Below, one piece after another: positions 46,607 to 58,765 of a stretch of DNA of 64,000 bases. The DNA lies in contig NC_092666.1 in NCBI RefSeq assembly GCF_032118995.1, positions 8,816,501-8,880,500 on the forward strand. The letters run 5' to 3'. The notes below the pieces were generated by a model. The model was not told where the DNA came from and did not search any database. It saw nothing but the letters and a program-made list of their open reading frames with translations. Every line of letters starts with the position of its first letter. Positions within the stretch are counted from its first letter, which is position 1. The position numbers and the translations under genes are program-made. The DNA comes from Asterias amurensis. Its lineage: Eukaryota > Echinodermata > Asteroidea > Forcipulatida > Asteriidae.

Positions 46607-49600
46607 TCAAAACACATCAATAACACAATTTCCGCATTATGTCAGTTTGTTCTTCGCTCAAAACTCAACACGTGACTTCAGTGTGACGCAAATCATTTTT
46701 ATCGCATAATCTTTCATTAGTTGATGACCTCTCGGTCCAAAATTATCAAAACTGATTCTGCAGAACCAATCAAACACCACATTGATTAATGTCACAAATA
46801 CAAAGTCAGTCTTTTGCAATAATTATTGTAACTTAATGTTACAAATTAACTAACCTTTTGTGACGACAAGAAGGCCATTCCACTAGCCACATCTCTGGCA
46901 AACTTGATCAATGTCTTAGAGAGTGATTTACTTATACCATGTATGTTGGAGTAGCCAGTTCCAGTGTCTTCAGATCTACATCCAATCAGAACCTTCTTAA
47001 GGTCACCTTTACTGAGATATTCAACGACGACGTAGATGGGATCTGGTGATAGAAATAACCATGGATACCAAGAATCATTCAAACTACATTCAAACATCGA
47101 GTCTTAGAAACCTTCAGGGCCCGCCCGATTTCACAAAGCAATACAATTCATCGCAAAACATATCGTCAGTAATACCTTTTAGTGATTTGTATTGTGACAT
47201 CCACTTTAATTTGTAGCAACTACGATTGATTTGCCTTTAAGATCTACCTAAGTTCTTTGTGAAAGTCCACAACTTCTTCCGTCAGCAAAACACACACAAA
47301 AATATCCCTTATTTTTGTTTCCATCCTGTGACAACACTGCACCAACCTCGTCCCTGTAAATGGATATATCTAACCAAGAGTGACGTTCGAATTAAAACGA
47401 GGTTAAAATACGGAACTTCCATTGTACCAAGTCAGCCATTTTGAACTGATGGTGTTAAGATGCTACTAGTATTTATTATTTGTTAACCATTTAACTTGAG
47501 AGGATCAAACTGTTTTCATTATGTGTTGTTGTTTACCTTTCTCTACACAGTATCCCAATAGATTGACCACGTGTGGATGTGAACCCACTTTCTTCATCAG
47601 GTCCAACTCCTGCAGGAGGCCGGTCTTTGCTTGTCCATCAGCACCATCTACAAAATGTAAACCTTGGTGAAATGTTCTTGTTTTTAGTGCGAAAACAATT
47701 TATCTTGTACTTTGTATAAATTTCTGTTATAATGAGAAACTGAATCATGCAAAATGTCTAATGTGCAAATCTCGCGAATATTTAGACGATTTGGGAACCA
47801 ACGGTTGCACGTGTATTTCTTAAACGTTTAAAACATTAGAAATACACACTTCCCAAACTGTAATGGTTCCGTATGTCTAAATACACGCAAGACTTGTGCC
47901 ATGTCTAAAGTTGATCCCAATTATCTTCTGTATGACTTCACTTTACTAACCTTTCAGTGTTTTAATGGCGACTTTTGTGCGATTCCCATCTCCCATAATC
48001 CCTTGCGCTGTACCGAGAAGCACTCTCCCGAACGCACCTCGCCCAATCTCGTTCTCGATCACTATGAGATCTCGCGAGAATGACAATTCGGGTCCTACAT
48101 TGTCATACGTCGCATCTTTAGGTGGTTTGGACCCGGCGGCCATTTTGTTTTCTGAGATACTTTCATAGACAGTGGGTTGGGTCATCTTGTTCAATGGACC
48201 ATCTGCAAGTAACCAACAATGTATTGAACATCTTATTAATAAGCATTATTGTTTTGTTAAGCCTTCTTACTAAAGAAACTAATAGTGTGAAATTTGTATA
48301 AACAATTAAACAAATCAGACAATATATAAAAACCAATTCATCCATTTGTTATTGACTGATAGTTGTTCATAAACAAAAGAAAGCTCTACGTTTTAAAAAC
48401 AAGTTCACTAAAAAAGTTATATTATGTTCGATTACCTGGTTGATTGTTCTTGTTAATCGAAGGACCAGCAAGAGGTATTTGTCGATTTCTTGGCGGTTCT
48501 GTAGACATCTCGTAGTGCCTGGAATTTGTTTTAGAAGTGTTGTTGTTGATAATTAGTATTCCTTTGGTCGCAAAGTTTATTTCATAAAAGAGAGTTACAG
48601 TCTTTTCTGATATTGATGGTGCCGTGTAATTCCAAACACCGTGTGCACGCTCATGGGTAGCCCTCCCTGCAAAATGAATCTATGTTAAATGGGCATTGTC
48701 AGAACTTTCATCAAAAAAGAAATTATTACAAATATTTTACGGGAATTCACGAGTCTGCTTTTAATCTCAAATCCACCCAGAAAAAAATCTCGTGGAATGT
48801 GTGTTTTTTGTTCACTCATGTGAAAGGATGAGAGAAAGACGTCAACTTAACCCTTCGTCGCCATCTATGATAGCCTTGTCTGGTCTCTGTGTCGATCTGT
48901 CACGATGACGTCGCATCAAAACAACAATGACAATGACAGCTACAGCTCCGATGACAATACCGCCCAAAAGGGCTCCAATGATAGCACCAACGCCAGTGGA
49001 AGCACATACACAACTACATGTATTAGGAACTAAAAACAGTAATAGTTCTTAAAGTGTTTTGGTCATTTTTTTTGGCCAGATCAAGTTTTTGGCCATGACA
49101 TGAATTAGACTGACATGAAACCCTCTAACTCACTGTGATTGAAGATGTATTTAATCAAACTTATGTGTAGAAGTTTCAGCCTCTTAGATGTCAAGGAAAA
49201 TCACAAAACAAGGTTTTCAGGAGAGTCGCGTAAACCAGTTTTACATGATGAATTAGTTTTTGTGAAACTGTTTTTTTTTTTTTTCTTCTCATTTCTTATT
49301 ATTCTTTTTATGCAAATATAAATCTTTTGTAATTAGCAAAAACGTGTCTGTGTGACTTAAAGCGACAAAATGAATGAAAACCTTGAGAAAATTTACTTAA
49401 TCTGTCTTACCTGTAGTGCGACTGGTAATACTTGTTGTAATCACAGGTGTTGTCGCTACTGGGTCTAAAAAACAAAAGGTTAAGAAATGTTTTGTTTTTT
49501 TCATTTTATCGACTCACCATCTAATTCATAAAAGTTTCAGTTTTCAAAGTGTGTATAAGTTTACGAACAATGCTTTGCAAAATTGTAAAATTTTATTGAA

Positions 49601-50158
49601 AAACAAACTAACCAAACAATTTCACCAAAGTATCTGTGTGCTCAAAATCTAAATTTTATCGCTGTACTTCCTACAATCCGACTTAACTTAGGCCATCACT
49701 TGCAGGGGGCGTTAGTTTGGGGCAAACTTCATTTAGATGAATCATTTTGATTTTTACAAACAACATTTCTTATTGAATAAATAAAATCATTTGGTTCTTT
49801 TAAAGTAAACAATTTTGCAGATTTACTTTGCTGTTCCTTGAGAATGGCAGTTATGCATAGACCTATTTCAAATTTTATACTTGTGAGTATTCATACATAA
49901 AATGGGTTACGATTATAACTTGTTTACCTTTTCCTTGGGGGAATCATTACCAACTACAAAGTTTAAGTTGCGAAAAAAATAATAACCGAGACTTGTTCAC
50001 GTTATCATCAAAGCGTGTTGACATTATTTGATTTAAATTGTCTCTTGTTTTGACGGTCGAAGTATACCATACAAGAAAGCTTAGTTTATATGGAACGGTT
50101 TGCGGTAACACCATGTAATGACTAAAATAATAATGAGTTGGGGTGGTTCTGAAAAAGA

Positions 50159-50752
50159 ACCAACGGTTGTAGTAGTGTTCATAGGTTTTGGAGGTACGTT
50201 GGCCGGTCGACCACGTCAGAGTCAATGAACAGCTCTCCCTGGGTAGCTACACCCACAATTTACATACACGACGAGCGTTGCACAAGGTTCCTTTATTGTA
50301 AGTCATTTACAGGGTGAATATTCATCGGCCTCTGCGATGACGAAACCCCTGGTAATAGGCTAACCGTACTATTCAAAAGCGAATGAACAGACTGTGTGCT
50401 CGTGACATACCGAGTGTGAAACGAAGAGTTCCAAAACAGCCAACGTGAGTTGAGACAGTCCTGCACTGTTTTAAACAGAGGGAACTCTTTGGATATGTCA
50501 CGAGCAGCACACAGTCTATTCATTCGCCTTTGAACAGCGCGGGTAAGCTTACCAGGGGTTTCGTCATCGCGCAGAGGCCGATACATGAATATTCACCCTG
50601 CTGTAATAAATCAGAATAAAGGAAACTCGGCAACGTTCGTCGTACGTGTATGTAAATTGTAGATGTAGCTACTCAGGGAGAGTTCATGCTCTGACGTGTT
50701 CGACCGGCCGACGTACCTCTAAAACCTATGAACACTATTGTCACCGTTGGTT
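50159..50752. repeat. Long foldback element in gene D
   Basis: ACCAACGGTTGTAGTAGTG at the left is mirrored by the right end (CACTATTGTCACCGTTGGTTT), and the arms continue imperfectly for over 200 bp each, including the mirrored GAATATTCATCGGCCTCTG. The loop is short. It lies between the last Ig3 exon and the linker exon. MITE-like, non-coding. Confidence 0.75.
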
Positions 50753-50756
50753 TAAA

Positions 50757-52035
50757 GCTAAGTTTGCATACCTGGGCATAGTTCGTCTGGCAGGTTGCCT
50801 GTTCCTGTTCCAACGCTATTAGTGACGTCACATCTGACTCTAGTGCATCCGTAATCAGCATTGTTGAATGGCAAGGTCTGTCCAGGGGTTTGTGCAGTGT
50901 CATTCAGAAAGATGACATATTGGATGCTTGGTACTGGATTGGCAACAGCTGAACACAAGATGGTAGTCGTACTGAACTCGTATTTCACTGTTACCCGTGG
51001 TTTAACTGAGTGAACAAACAACAAAGGCTAGAGTATTTCAGAATACAAGTATCAATATTATTCAAACTTGACTGATGAGTAACGTAAAAAACTAATTCAT
51101 TGGAGATCATTTTACTGGAGATCTCTTGAATGGACCGATCCGGCCTGTCAATCAAACTGTGCGCGTTCACCCATTTTGACCAATCACAGCAGTGATTGTG
51201 GTCGGACAAACTCGGTCATCCGTGCGCGTATATTTGGCACGCACGGCAGAATCGTGCAGAATGTCATTGGGAGTGCTCGTACACGTGTCTTGCTCACGTG
51301 CGCGGTGGGCGGAGCTTAGTGGAAAGCCGGAACGGTCCATTACATGCTCTCCTCTAAATTAATTAGTATTCTTACTCTAAAACGAAATGGGTTACGATCT
51401 TTGTTTACCTTTTTCTTTGTGGTAACATGACCAACACAACATTCAATTTCCAAAATCATCAAACCTTGTTTTTGTTATCAAGAAAGAATGTTGACATTAT
51501 CGGATTTAAATTGTCTCTTCTTTGACGGACGAACCCATACATGAAGGAAAAGCTTAGTTTGCATACCTGGGCACAGTTCCTCTGGCAGGTTGCCTGTTCC
51601 TGTCCCAACGCTATTAGTGACGTCACATCTGACTCTAGTGCATCCGTAATCAGCATTGTTGAATGGCAAGGTCTGTCCAGGGGTTTGTGCAGTGTCATTC
51701 AGAAAGATGACATATTGGATGCTTGGTACTGGATTGGCAACAGCTGAACACAAGATGGTAGTCGTACTGAACTCGTATTTCACTGTCACCCGTGGTTTAA
51801 CTGAGTGAACAAACAACAAAGGCTAGAGTATTTCAGAATACAAGTATCAATATTATTCAAACTTGACTGATGAGTAACGTAAAAAAATAATTCATTGGAG
51901 ATCCTTTTACTGGAGATCTCTTGAATGGACCGATCCGGCCTGTCAATCAAACTGTGCGCGTTCACCCATTTTGACCAATCACAGCAATGATTGTGGTCGG
52001 ACAAACTCGGTCATCCGTGCGCGTATATTTGGCAC
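50757..52035. repeat. 795-bp tandem duplication carrying an Ig3 exon
   Basis: 51,552-52,035 repeats 50,757-51,240 almost base for base, offset 795 bp, including the Ig3 exon and about 235 bp of intron on its 5' side. The two exons differ mainly at LPEELCPG against LPDELCPG. The right-hand copy ends inside the TIR element and is joined directly to the middle of a third Ig3 exon (GGCACG then CCTGTTCCTG). Confidence 0.85.
51129..51341. repeat. TIR element, AATGGACCGATCCGGC ends
   Basis: AATGGACCGATCCGGC at the left and GCCGGAACGGTCCATT at the right are inverted over about 16 bp. It is whole here; its left part is repeated at 51,924-52,035, where it is cut at the duplication junction. Confidence 0.7.
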
Positions 52036-53059
52036 GCCTGTTCCTGTCCCAACGCTATTAGTGACGTCACATCTGACTCTAGTGCATCCATAATCAGCAT
52101 AGTTGAATGGCAAGGTCTTTCCGGGGGTTTGTGCAGTGTCATTCAGAAAGATGACATATTGCATGTTACTCATAGTAACTGGATTGGCATCATCGTAACA
52201 CAAGATGTTAGTAAAACAAAACTCGTATTCTACTGTCACCCGTGGTTTAACTGAAAGTGAATAAACAACAAATAATAGTATATCTCAGAAATAAGTTTCA
52301 ATATTATTCAAACTCGACAAATGAGTGGCGTAAAAAATAATTAATATCCTTTGACTGTATATCTCTTGAATTACTTGCTCCTCTAAATTATTTATTTATT
52401 TAATTAATTAATTAATTATTCAACGAGTCCGCAGACCGCAATAACTGTAAATAAGGCCAGTAGGCCTATTATTCACAATCGTGCTACAAAATATTTTGAT
52501 TAAAGAAAATTAAAAAACAGCTTGAAATCAAGACATTAATTTGGTTAATTATGATCTGCTTAGCATTATGTTCTTAAGCTTAGCTATACTCTTTATGTTT
52601 GAGCATGTCTGTGGCTATTTATGTGAACATGATTTTGATAATTGATTGTTATGAGCTTAACTTACAGTGTACATTAAGACTGAGTGATCTTATTTGTTCT
52701 GGGACGACTTGTTGTCCTGTTGTCCTGCATTCCAGAGAACCTTCATTGTCATCTTTTGTTGGTGTCATTGTCAGTGTACCTGATGTCTCAAATGTGTCTC
52801 CAGAACTAATGGGTGAATCTTCAGAAACACCTGTTGTGATCTTCACGTTGTTCATGTACCATTCTAGATTCACTGCTGGTCTGTAACCTGTAGCTGTACA
52901 TCTCAGTGTGGTTTCTACATCTTCAGTCAGGATGATTGCATTACCTGAGCTATCACCATCCACTGTGATGATAGGAGTGCTTCCTTGGACTGGATGAATA
53001 GAGAAATAAGAGAAATTTTATCAAACCAAGTTGGAAGTTCTCACCATACCAGGCGCATC

Positions 53060-53370
53060 CATATAATAGACCCTCATACAAATACTCCTTCTACCCTCGA
53101 TGGAACCAGCTCCCAGTAGCCGCATCGATGTCTCCATCCACATCAGCCTTCAAGGAAACTGCCCTACAGCTATCAGAGGGATGGGGCTCCCCTGTGGGGC
53201 TTACATCCTCTCTATGGAATCCTTCAATTTTTACGCACCCTTAGTTTATCGTCTATTGTTGTCAGTCTTGTTGTCTTGTGGCCACCTTAACTTCACCTTA
53301 TTATTTCTTATGCACTTTGCCTATGACGTCACTTATGCACCATCCTAGTAAAGCTATAGCTGAATAAGGA
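53060..53370 (+). mobile_element. 3' fragment of a LINE (non-LTR retrotransposon)
   Basis: On the + strand a frame near 53,085-53,180 reads SFYPRWNQLPVAA followed by SAFKETALQL, the typical last motif of many LINE reverse-transcriptase proteins (an R/W-N-LP motif, then a short FK helix). The rest of the element is missing. It lies in the intron between Ig1 and Ig2 of gene D, opposite to the gene. Confidence 0.55.
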
Positions 53371-54767
53371 TTTCATTGAAGATTGTAGGAAGCTTCAGCA
53401 AGGCAGTAGCCAGTTCAATTTATCTCTCATCGCAGCATCACATTTTGTTATCCTTTTTTCTCGGCTTGGATGCACATTGACTAACTAGTAATTATAAAAT
53501 TGTGACATCAAAACAACAATGTATATATGTAACAAATCTATTGTGATAATTAAAATGCAATGTGTTTTAACAACTCTTACTTTCAACCGTGAATACTGCA
53601 CTTCCTGACCCTGGTGTAATTTCACATGTATAAGTTCCTTCATCAGCAACCTGGGCATCAGGTATGATGAGATCAAGTTGCGTTGATGTCGGTGAGTTGA
53701 TCTGAAAGTCTTGATATTTGGTGTATGCACGACGATAGAAAACACCACCTTGATTAGCAAATGTGGTTGATCCTTCCCTCCAATGTGTAACCCCACTCAC
53801 AAAGTCACTATTACTGCATCGCAGTGTTGCAGTTCCCCCTCGTAGTATAGGCGTATCATTTGGTCCAACAAACACAGCAACAGTCACTGGACAATGGAAA
53901 ACGAATTGAGTTATCACACTTTCATTAACGTCGGTAATAGTAAGTGTATTTTCTTGAAACAGTTTTTATATAAAATAAATGGAATACTTTTTAAATAGGG
54001 TATTAAAAATGGGAATTTGAAACAATAAGCTTCTAAAATTTGGACTTTTTAAAAAGTTAAGTCGCATTTGAAAAGTCTAACTTGTGCTCTTAACGCAAAA
54101 TGTTTAAACTGTGAAAAAAAAAAAACATTCGTCAGCTACAACTCAAGAGACGTCCCCAAACAAAACGAACCTAAATCAATATGGTGGTTGTATAATTCTT
54201 TCCTTTACAAGAACGTTGCAGAATTGCAGTTTTTGCTAACAAAACAGTTGCTGGCAGTGTAAGCACTTTATGTAATCCACCTTAATACATAAACTGACAA
54301 ACTTGTAGAAGTTTGAGATCGATCGACCACCCCTGGGTCACGAGAGAATAGTGAAAAACGATTACAAAAAAATTACTAAAACGCTAAGGCTCACTGAGCG
54401 AAATTACTTTCATTTCTTTTTCATTAAATATCATCAGTCAGCAAGGGATATTTCCTATTAGGTGTATTAACGCCGCGTCTCCTAAAATGCACACCTGCAT
54501 AACGCGAAGCATAAAGTTATATAAAAACGCACAGTGAAATTGCCCACCAGTATGGCGCATTCAAGATTTTTCTGATGATGACGTCAGGTGAAATGGGTCA
54601 ATAGTGCAAGATGTAGCCGCAATCCTATAGTATGGTTGTCGGACATGGGCCTATACGATTAGTACTGAACAAGAAACGTCAACATTTCCGATGCGGAAAT
54701 GTCGTGGGACTTTCCATATCAGATTATACTTACAAGGTAAACTACAAACACAAAGCAGAGAAAGCAT

Positions 54768-55020
54768 GACTGAACAACTATGAACGTCATCCATGCCACG
54801 ATACAAGACTTTACTGGTCACTGGTCGGTGTAAATAAGTGTAGAGGTTGATTCTTATTAGTATACCAAGATGCAAGTTCAGATTTATTGCGCTTAAATTC
54901 ATAAGTTGTTGTTTTCTCAGCCACACGGACAGGAATATTGTGTTAAAAGCATTATTGCAAAACGAGGAAGTACCATTGTTAAAAAGATTAGTTTCCGTTT
55001 CCTTTCACTGAACTTTGCCC
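54768..55020 (-). promoter_or_regulatory. Upstream module of gene D
   Basis: Read on the - strand it has GGGCAAAGTTCAGTGAAAGG, CAACTTATGAATTTAAG and CACCGACCAGTGACCAGTAAAG, the same order as before genes B and C. The CCAGTGACCAGTAAAG part is closest to gene B. Probable promoter and 5' UTR. Confidence 0.5.
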
Positions 55021-55780
55021 TTTTGTTTCACTTAGAAATAATACCATACTAGCGAAATGAAGGAAGGGATTGTTGTTATAAACCCAAGGAAACAAGTCAA
55101 CTCGTACCACCAGTACTATCTGGGGCCCGGGCGCAAATTGTTTTTCATTGCAATGATTTTGGTAAGAGAGCAGGCCAATTTCATCATCATCATCATTATC
55201 AGTCGGCGGCACAGCAGGTGGACAAGAGCTATTCCCATTCTCTCCTGTCTTGTGCTATTTTCAGAATCTCAAGCGGGGACAGCAGAAAATCCGGGAGACT
55301 ATAATCTTCCAATGTACTCAGGGTACAGCAGGCGCTGCGCGACCTTGGAGTGCGCCGGCCATGCGGTGGAGAGTACAGAGCGTAGATGTTGAGTGGCCAA
55401 TTTCATGATGACGTAATCTGACGGAAAGAGCCAATCACAGCAGCCGGAGGAAAAGAATATTGCAATGTCGTTTTTGAAAAAAAAAAAAATATCGCCGGCC
55501 GGTTAGGGCGGGCGAGATGGGAACAAGCGAAATCAGTGGTGCGATACAAAGAATAATAAAATGGGAACTCGGAGACACTTGGTGGCAGCAGACTTATTCC
55601 TCGGGTTATAATAGGTGCGTTCGTTTAGCTTCCCTCGGCGGGTGAGCGCCCCTGACAGGAGCGCCCCGAACGACGCCCTCTCGTGGTGACGGCATGCTCC
55701 ATGTCACCCCCAAGCGAGTGACCCACTCCACAAGCAGGACACTTGGGGCTGACCCGGTGTCATGACAAAAACTGTCCGCT
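55021..55780. other. Spacer with mixed repeat scraps, no gene seen
   Basis: Contains a (TCA)n run at 55,178-55,196, a poly-A run near 55,478 and the stretch CACTTGGTGGCAGCAGACTTATTCCTCG (55,577-55,604), which recurs near 62,507. GGTGCGTTCGTTTAGCTTCCC (55,612) is the end of a TIR family whose full copy is at 61,796. Confidence 0.45.
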
Positions 55781-56008
55781 GGCAATAAGTGTTCGCTCAT
55801 TAGCATATTGCGTTATGATTAGTTAAGCGTCTATGACGTCACATTGTTTACGGAAGCTTGCTAAATGAACGCTTTCTTCGTTGTATTTAATTATACAATC
55901 AGCAGCATGGCGCCCGGACACTATTTGTTGGGCGGACACTATTTGCCCCGTAATACGTGACAAATAGTGTCCGGGGTCTACTCGCATGCTCAGCGGACAC
56001 TTATTGCC
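55781..56008. repeat. TIR-like element with GGCAATAAGTGT ends
   Basis: GGCAATAAGTGTTCGCT at the left and AGCGGACACTTATTGCC at the right pair over 17 bp. Inside, GCGGACACTATTTG occurs twice directly and once inverted. Probably a MITE; its family is not known to me. Confidence 0.55.
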
Positions 56009-56128
56009 ATCGGGTACCATATTGTTTTCCTAAGTATTCGTTGTGAAGCAACATTTTAAATTAAAGGTAACTGACAACAGAGAAGTTTTCTAACTGATTA
56101 CGCCCTCAATACATCATAATCATCTCAC

Positions 56129-58184
56129 CAAGAGTAACGATCCCCCAGAGGAGTATAGAAACAAAATATAACATTCTCCTTTTCCATTTGAAACTCACGT
56201 AATGTGAAGTTCAAAGGAACAAAGGAACAAACATCGTTTTGACCGATTACCTCTGATTCGCGCTCGTAGATGCGGACATTCATGACGTCACGGGCCAGTC
56301 CAAAGTCAGCCACCTTAATACAGACCATGCCTTCACTTACCAGAACGTTACGGGCAGCCAGATCACGATGGATACACGGAGGGACCGAGAAGGAATTACA
56401 ACTTATGACTCAAAACACCTCAATGTGAACACATTTTCCGCAATATGTCAGTTTGTTCTTGGCTCAACACTCAACATGTGACGTCAGTGGGACGCATATC
56501 ATTATTTTCATCGCAGATTATTTCATTAGTTGTTGAGCTATGTCCAAAATGATCGAAGCTGATTCTACAGAACCAAAAAATCACCACATTGATTAAGAGT
56601 CTTATCGCAATAGTTGTAAAGTTAATTATACAAAATTGACTCACCTTTTGTGACGACAAGAAGGCCATTCCACTTGCCACATCTCTGGCAAACTTGATCA
56701 ATGTCTTAGAGAGTGATTTACTTATGTTGGAGTAGCCAGTTCCAGTGTCTTCAGATCTACATCCAATCAGAACATTTTTAAGGTCACCTTTACTGAGATA
56801 TTCAACGACGACGTAGATAGAAATAAACATGGATACCGAGAATCAATCAAACTGCGATAAAACTTCGGGTGTTTTAATGTGTGTACCTAAATTCACTTCC
56901 TGAAAACCTCGGGGAAATACACAACATATTTTCAGCAGCAACTAAAGACACATCCTTGCTTTCCCTACCACTTGAGAATTCCCTCTTTTCCATCTTGACC
57001 GTAGCCTTGCTCAAGGCAGTCGAATTATTCACTCCGAAAAAAGACCGCCGCTGTATAAAAACCCACCCGTATTCACTGTGCGTAAAACCTACCCGTATTC
57101 ACTGTGCGTAACATCGCACGACACGATGCCCCCGTACACTATCCGCATGCGGAGGCCGTCAGGCCGACAGCCTTGTAGGATCTGTGTTGAAGCCACTGAC
57201 CTCATTACTATAATAAGCGAAGAGTTCCCACGGTCAGCTCATTACCATAATGCCCGCGAAAGACGAGACATGTTTACCTCACACACCACCACCACGGACG
57301 CATGATTGGGTCCAAAGGTCGTGATAAGGGAAGTGCGTGATTGGACGTCAAAATGAATAATTCATTTGCCTCACATCCTGTGTTGTCTGATAGGTCTGAC
57401 GAACGATATACATATTCATGAGCTGCATACTAGCATATCCTCGAGCCCCCCCAATTTCGTCCACTATTGGAATTTTTTCAATACAACACATTAAAACGGG
57501 AAGATACAGATCCGACAAGGCTGTCGGCCTGACGGCCTCCGCATGCGGTTAGTGGTGTACGAGTGCGATGACTTGTGTGAACAGTATTCTTGCGATGTGA
57601 CAATGTGTATACGGGTTGGTCATTCGGTGTGATCGCACACACCATGCACAGGGTATACGGCGGGTGGGTTTACAGCTGCGTCTTTTCGGAGCGAATAATG
57701 CGACTGCCTTGAGCAAGGCTATCTTGACCGGTGACTTTAAATGGTTTTATACCAGATTTTAGTGCGCCGAAAAATGCTTTGTATTATAACTTTTATCCAA
57801 AATAGATGTCAATTAGATAAACCAAAGGAGTGGAATATTTAATCAAAAGATACAACTTTCACCCCTTGCTCTTCTACGTTTTCGTCAGCCAAAAAATATC
57901 CCTTCCTACTAGTTTTTTTTAAACCATGTGACAACACTGCATCAACCTCGTCCCTGTAAATGGATTATATAAACCAGGAGTGATTATTGAACTAAACGAG
58001 GTTGGAATGTGACAATTCAGATGGGGTATTAAGTCAGCCATAGTGTTAAGATGCTACTAAAGTGTCTCATTTGTCAATCGTTAGACTTGAGAGGAGCAAA
58101 CTGTTGTCATTTTTTGGCGCTATTTTACCTTTTTCTACACAGTATACCAATAAATTGACCACGTGTGGATGTGAACCCACTTTC
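56129..58184 (-). pseudogene. RTK gene E: kinase-exon relic
   Basis: Four kinase exons survive in order on the - strand. Exon 5 keeps only its last 25 bp or so (56,129-56,154). Exon 4 (56,251-56,376) still has DFGLARD but gains one codon (VCIKVADFG), and its acceptor AG has become CG. Exon 3 (56,645-56,817) lacks its acceptor and three codons. Exon 2 (58,129-58,184) keeps only its 3' half. No ectodomain was found. An inverted-repeat element (57,002-57,721) sits between exons 3 and 2. It is the relic of a fourth or fifth receptor next to UBL-ART gene 3. Confidence 0.85.
57002..57721. repeat. 720-bp foldback element, TAGCCTTGCTCAAGGCAGTCG ends
   Basis: The left arm (57,002 to about 57,185) is mirrored by the right arm (about 57,515-57,721): TAGCCTTGCTCAAGGCAGTCG, then CTCCGAAAA, ACCCACCCG, CCGCATGCGGAGGCCGTCAG. 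The left arm also holds a direct repeat of ACCCGTATTCACTGTGCGTA. It is inserted in the gene E relic. Confidence 0.8.
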
Positions 58185-58191
58185 ATTTCTT

Positions 58192-58765
58192 AGAAATGTA
58201 TACTGGGGCAAATGGCCTTTTGCGTATGGCTGTTGCAGATCATTAAACAAAATATGGGTTTCCCTCAACAAAGGTACCGTGGCGTATCCAAATTGGCGGC
58301 TACAGCTATGGCTAACGACTAATGCTACGGGTATAGATTTATTGCTATAAGGAAGTCATATACTGCAATGCATGATGACGCGATGATCAAGCCGTTGCCG
58401 AAGTCGTAGCCACCGTCAAATTCAGACACTAGACAAAGAATAAAGTTCCCATTGAACGAAATCAACGGGAAAGGGGATACCATTGAACATTTTGGTATAA
58501 TTAATTCAAAGCATTAATGGGACTCAATGGGATTAAATGGGAAATTTTTCTCTGGGCAATGAGTAATGGGAATACCCAATGTGTTTCGCAATGATATTAT
58601 TTTTGTATGTAGTCATGAACGTGCACTTCCTGTGTACTGATTTTCCTGGCAAAGTTCAGTATAAACTTGTAGCGTCAATATCTTCATGTTTTAAAGTCTT
58701 CTTCTGCTTCTGTGTTTTTGTTTCGAATAACCAACAGAGAGTCATTCACTAAAAAAGTGAAAACT
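58192..58765. other. Upstream region of UBL-ART gene 3
   Basis: No gene seen. About 58,605-58,765 (GTAGTCATGAACGTGCACTT to GAGAGTCATTCACTAAAAAA) is repeated at about 60,043-60,200 ahead of the deleted copy, and probably includes the promoter and 5' UTR. Confidence 0.5.

Noticed and set aside
54068-54262. 64-codon + strand frame in gene D intron 1
   Set aside because: It is AT-rich intron DNA with a poly-A run inside, and shows no recognisable motif.
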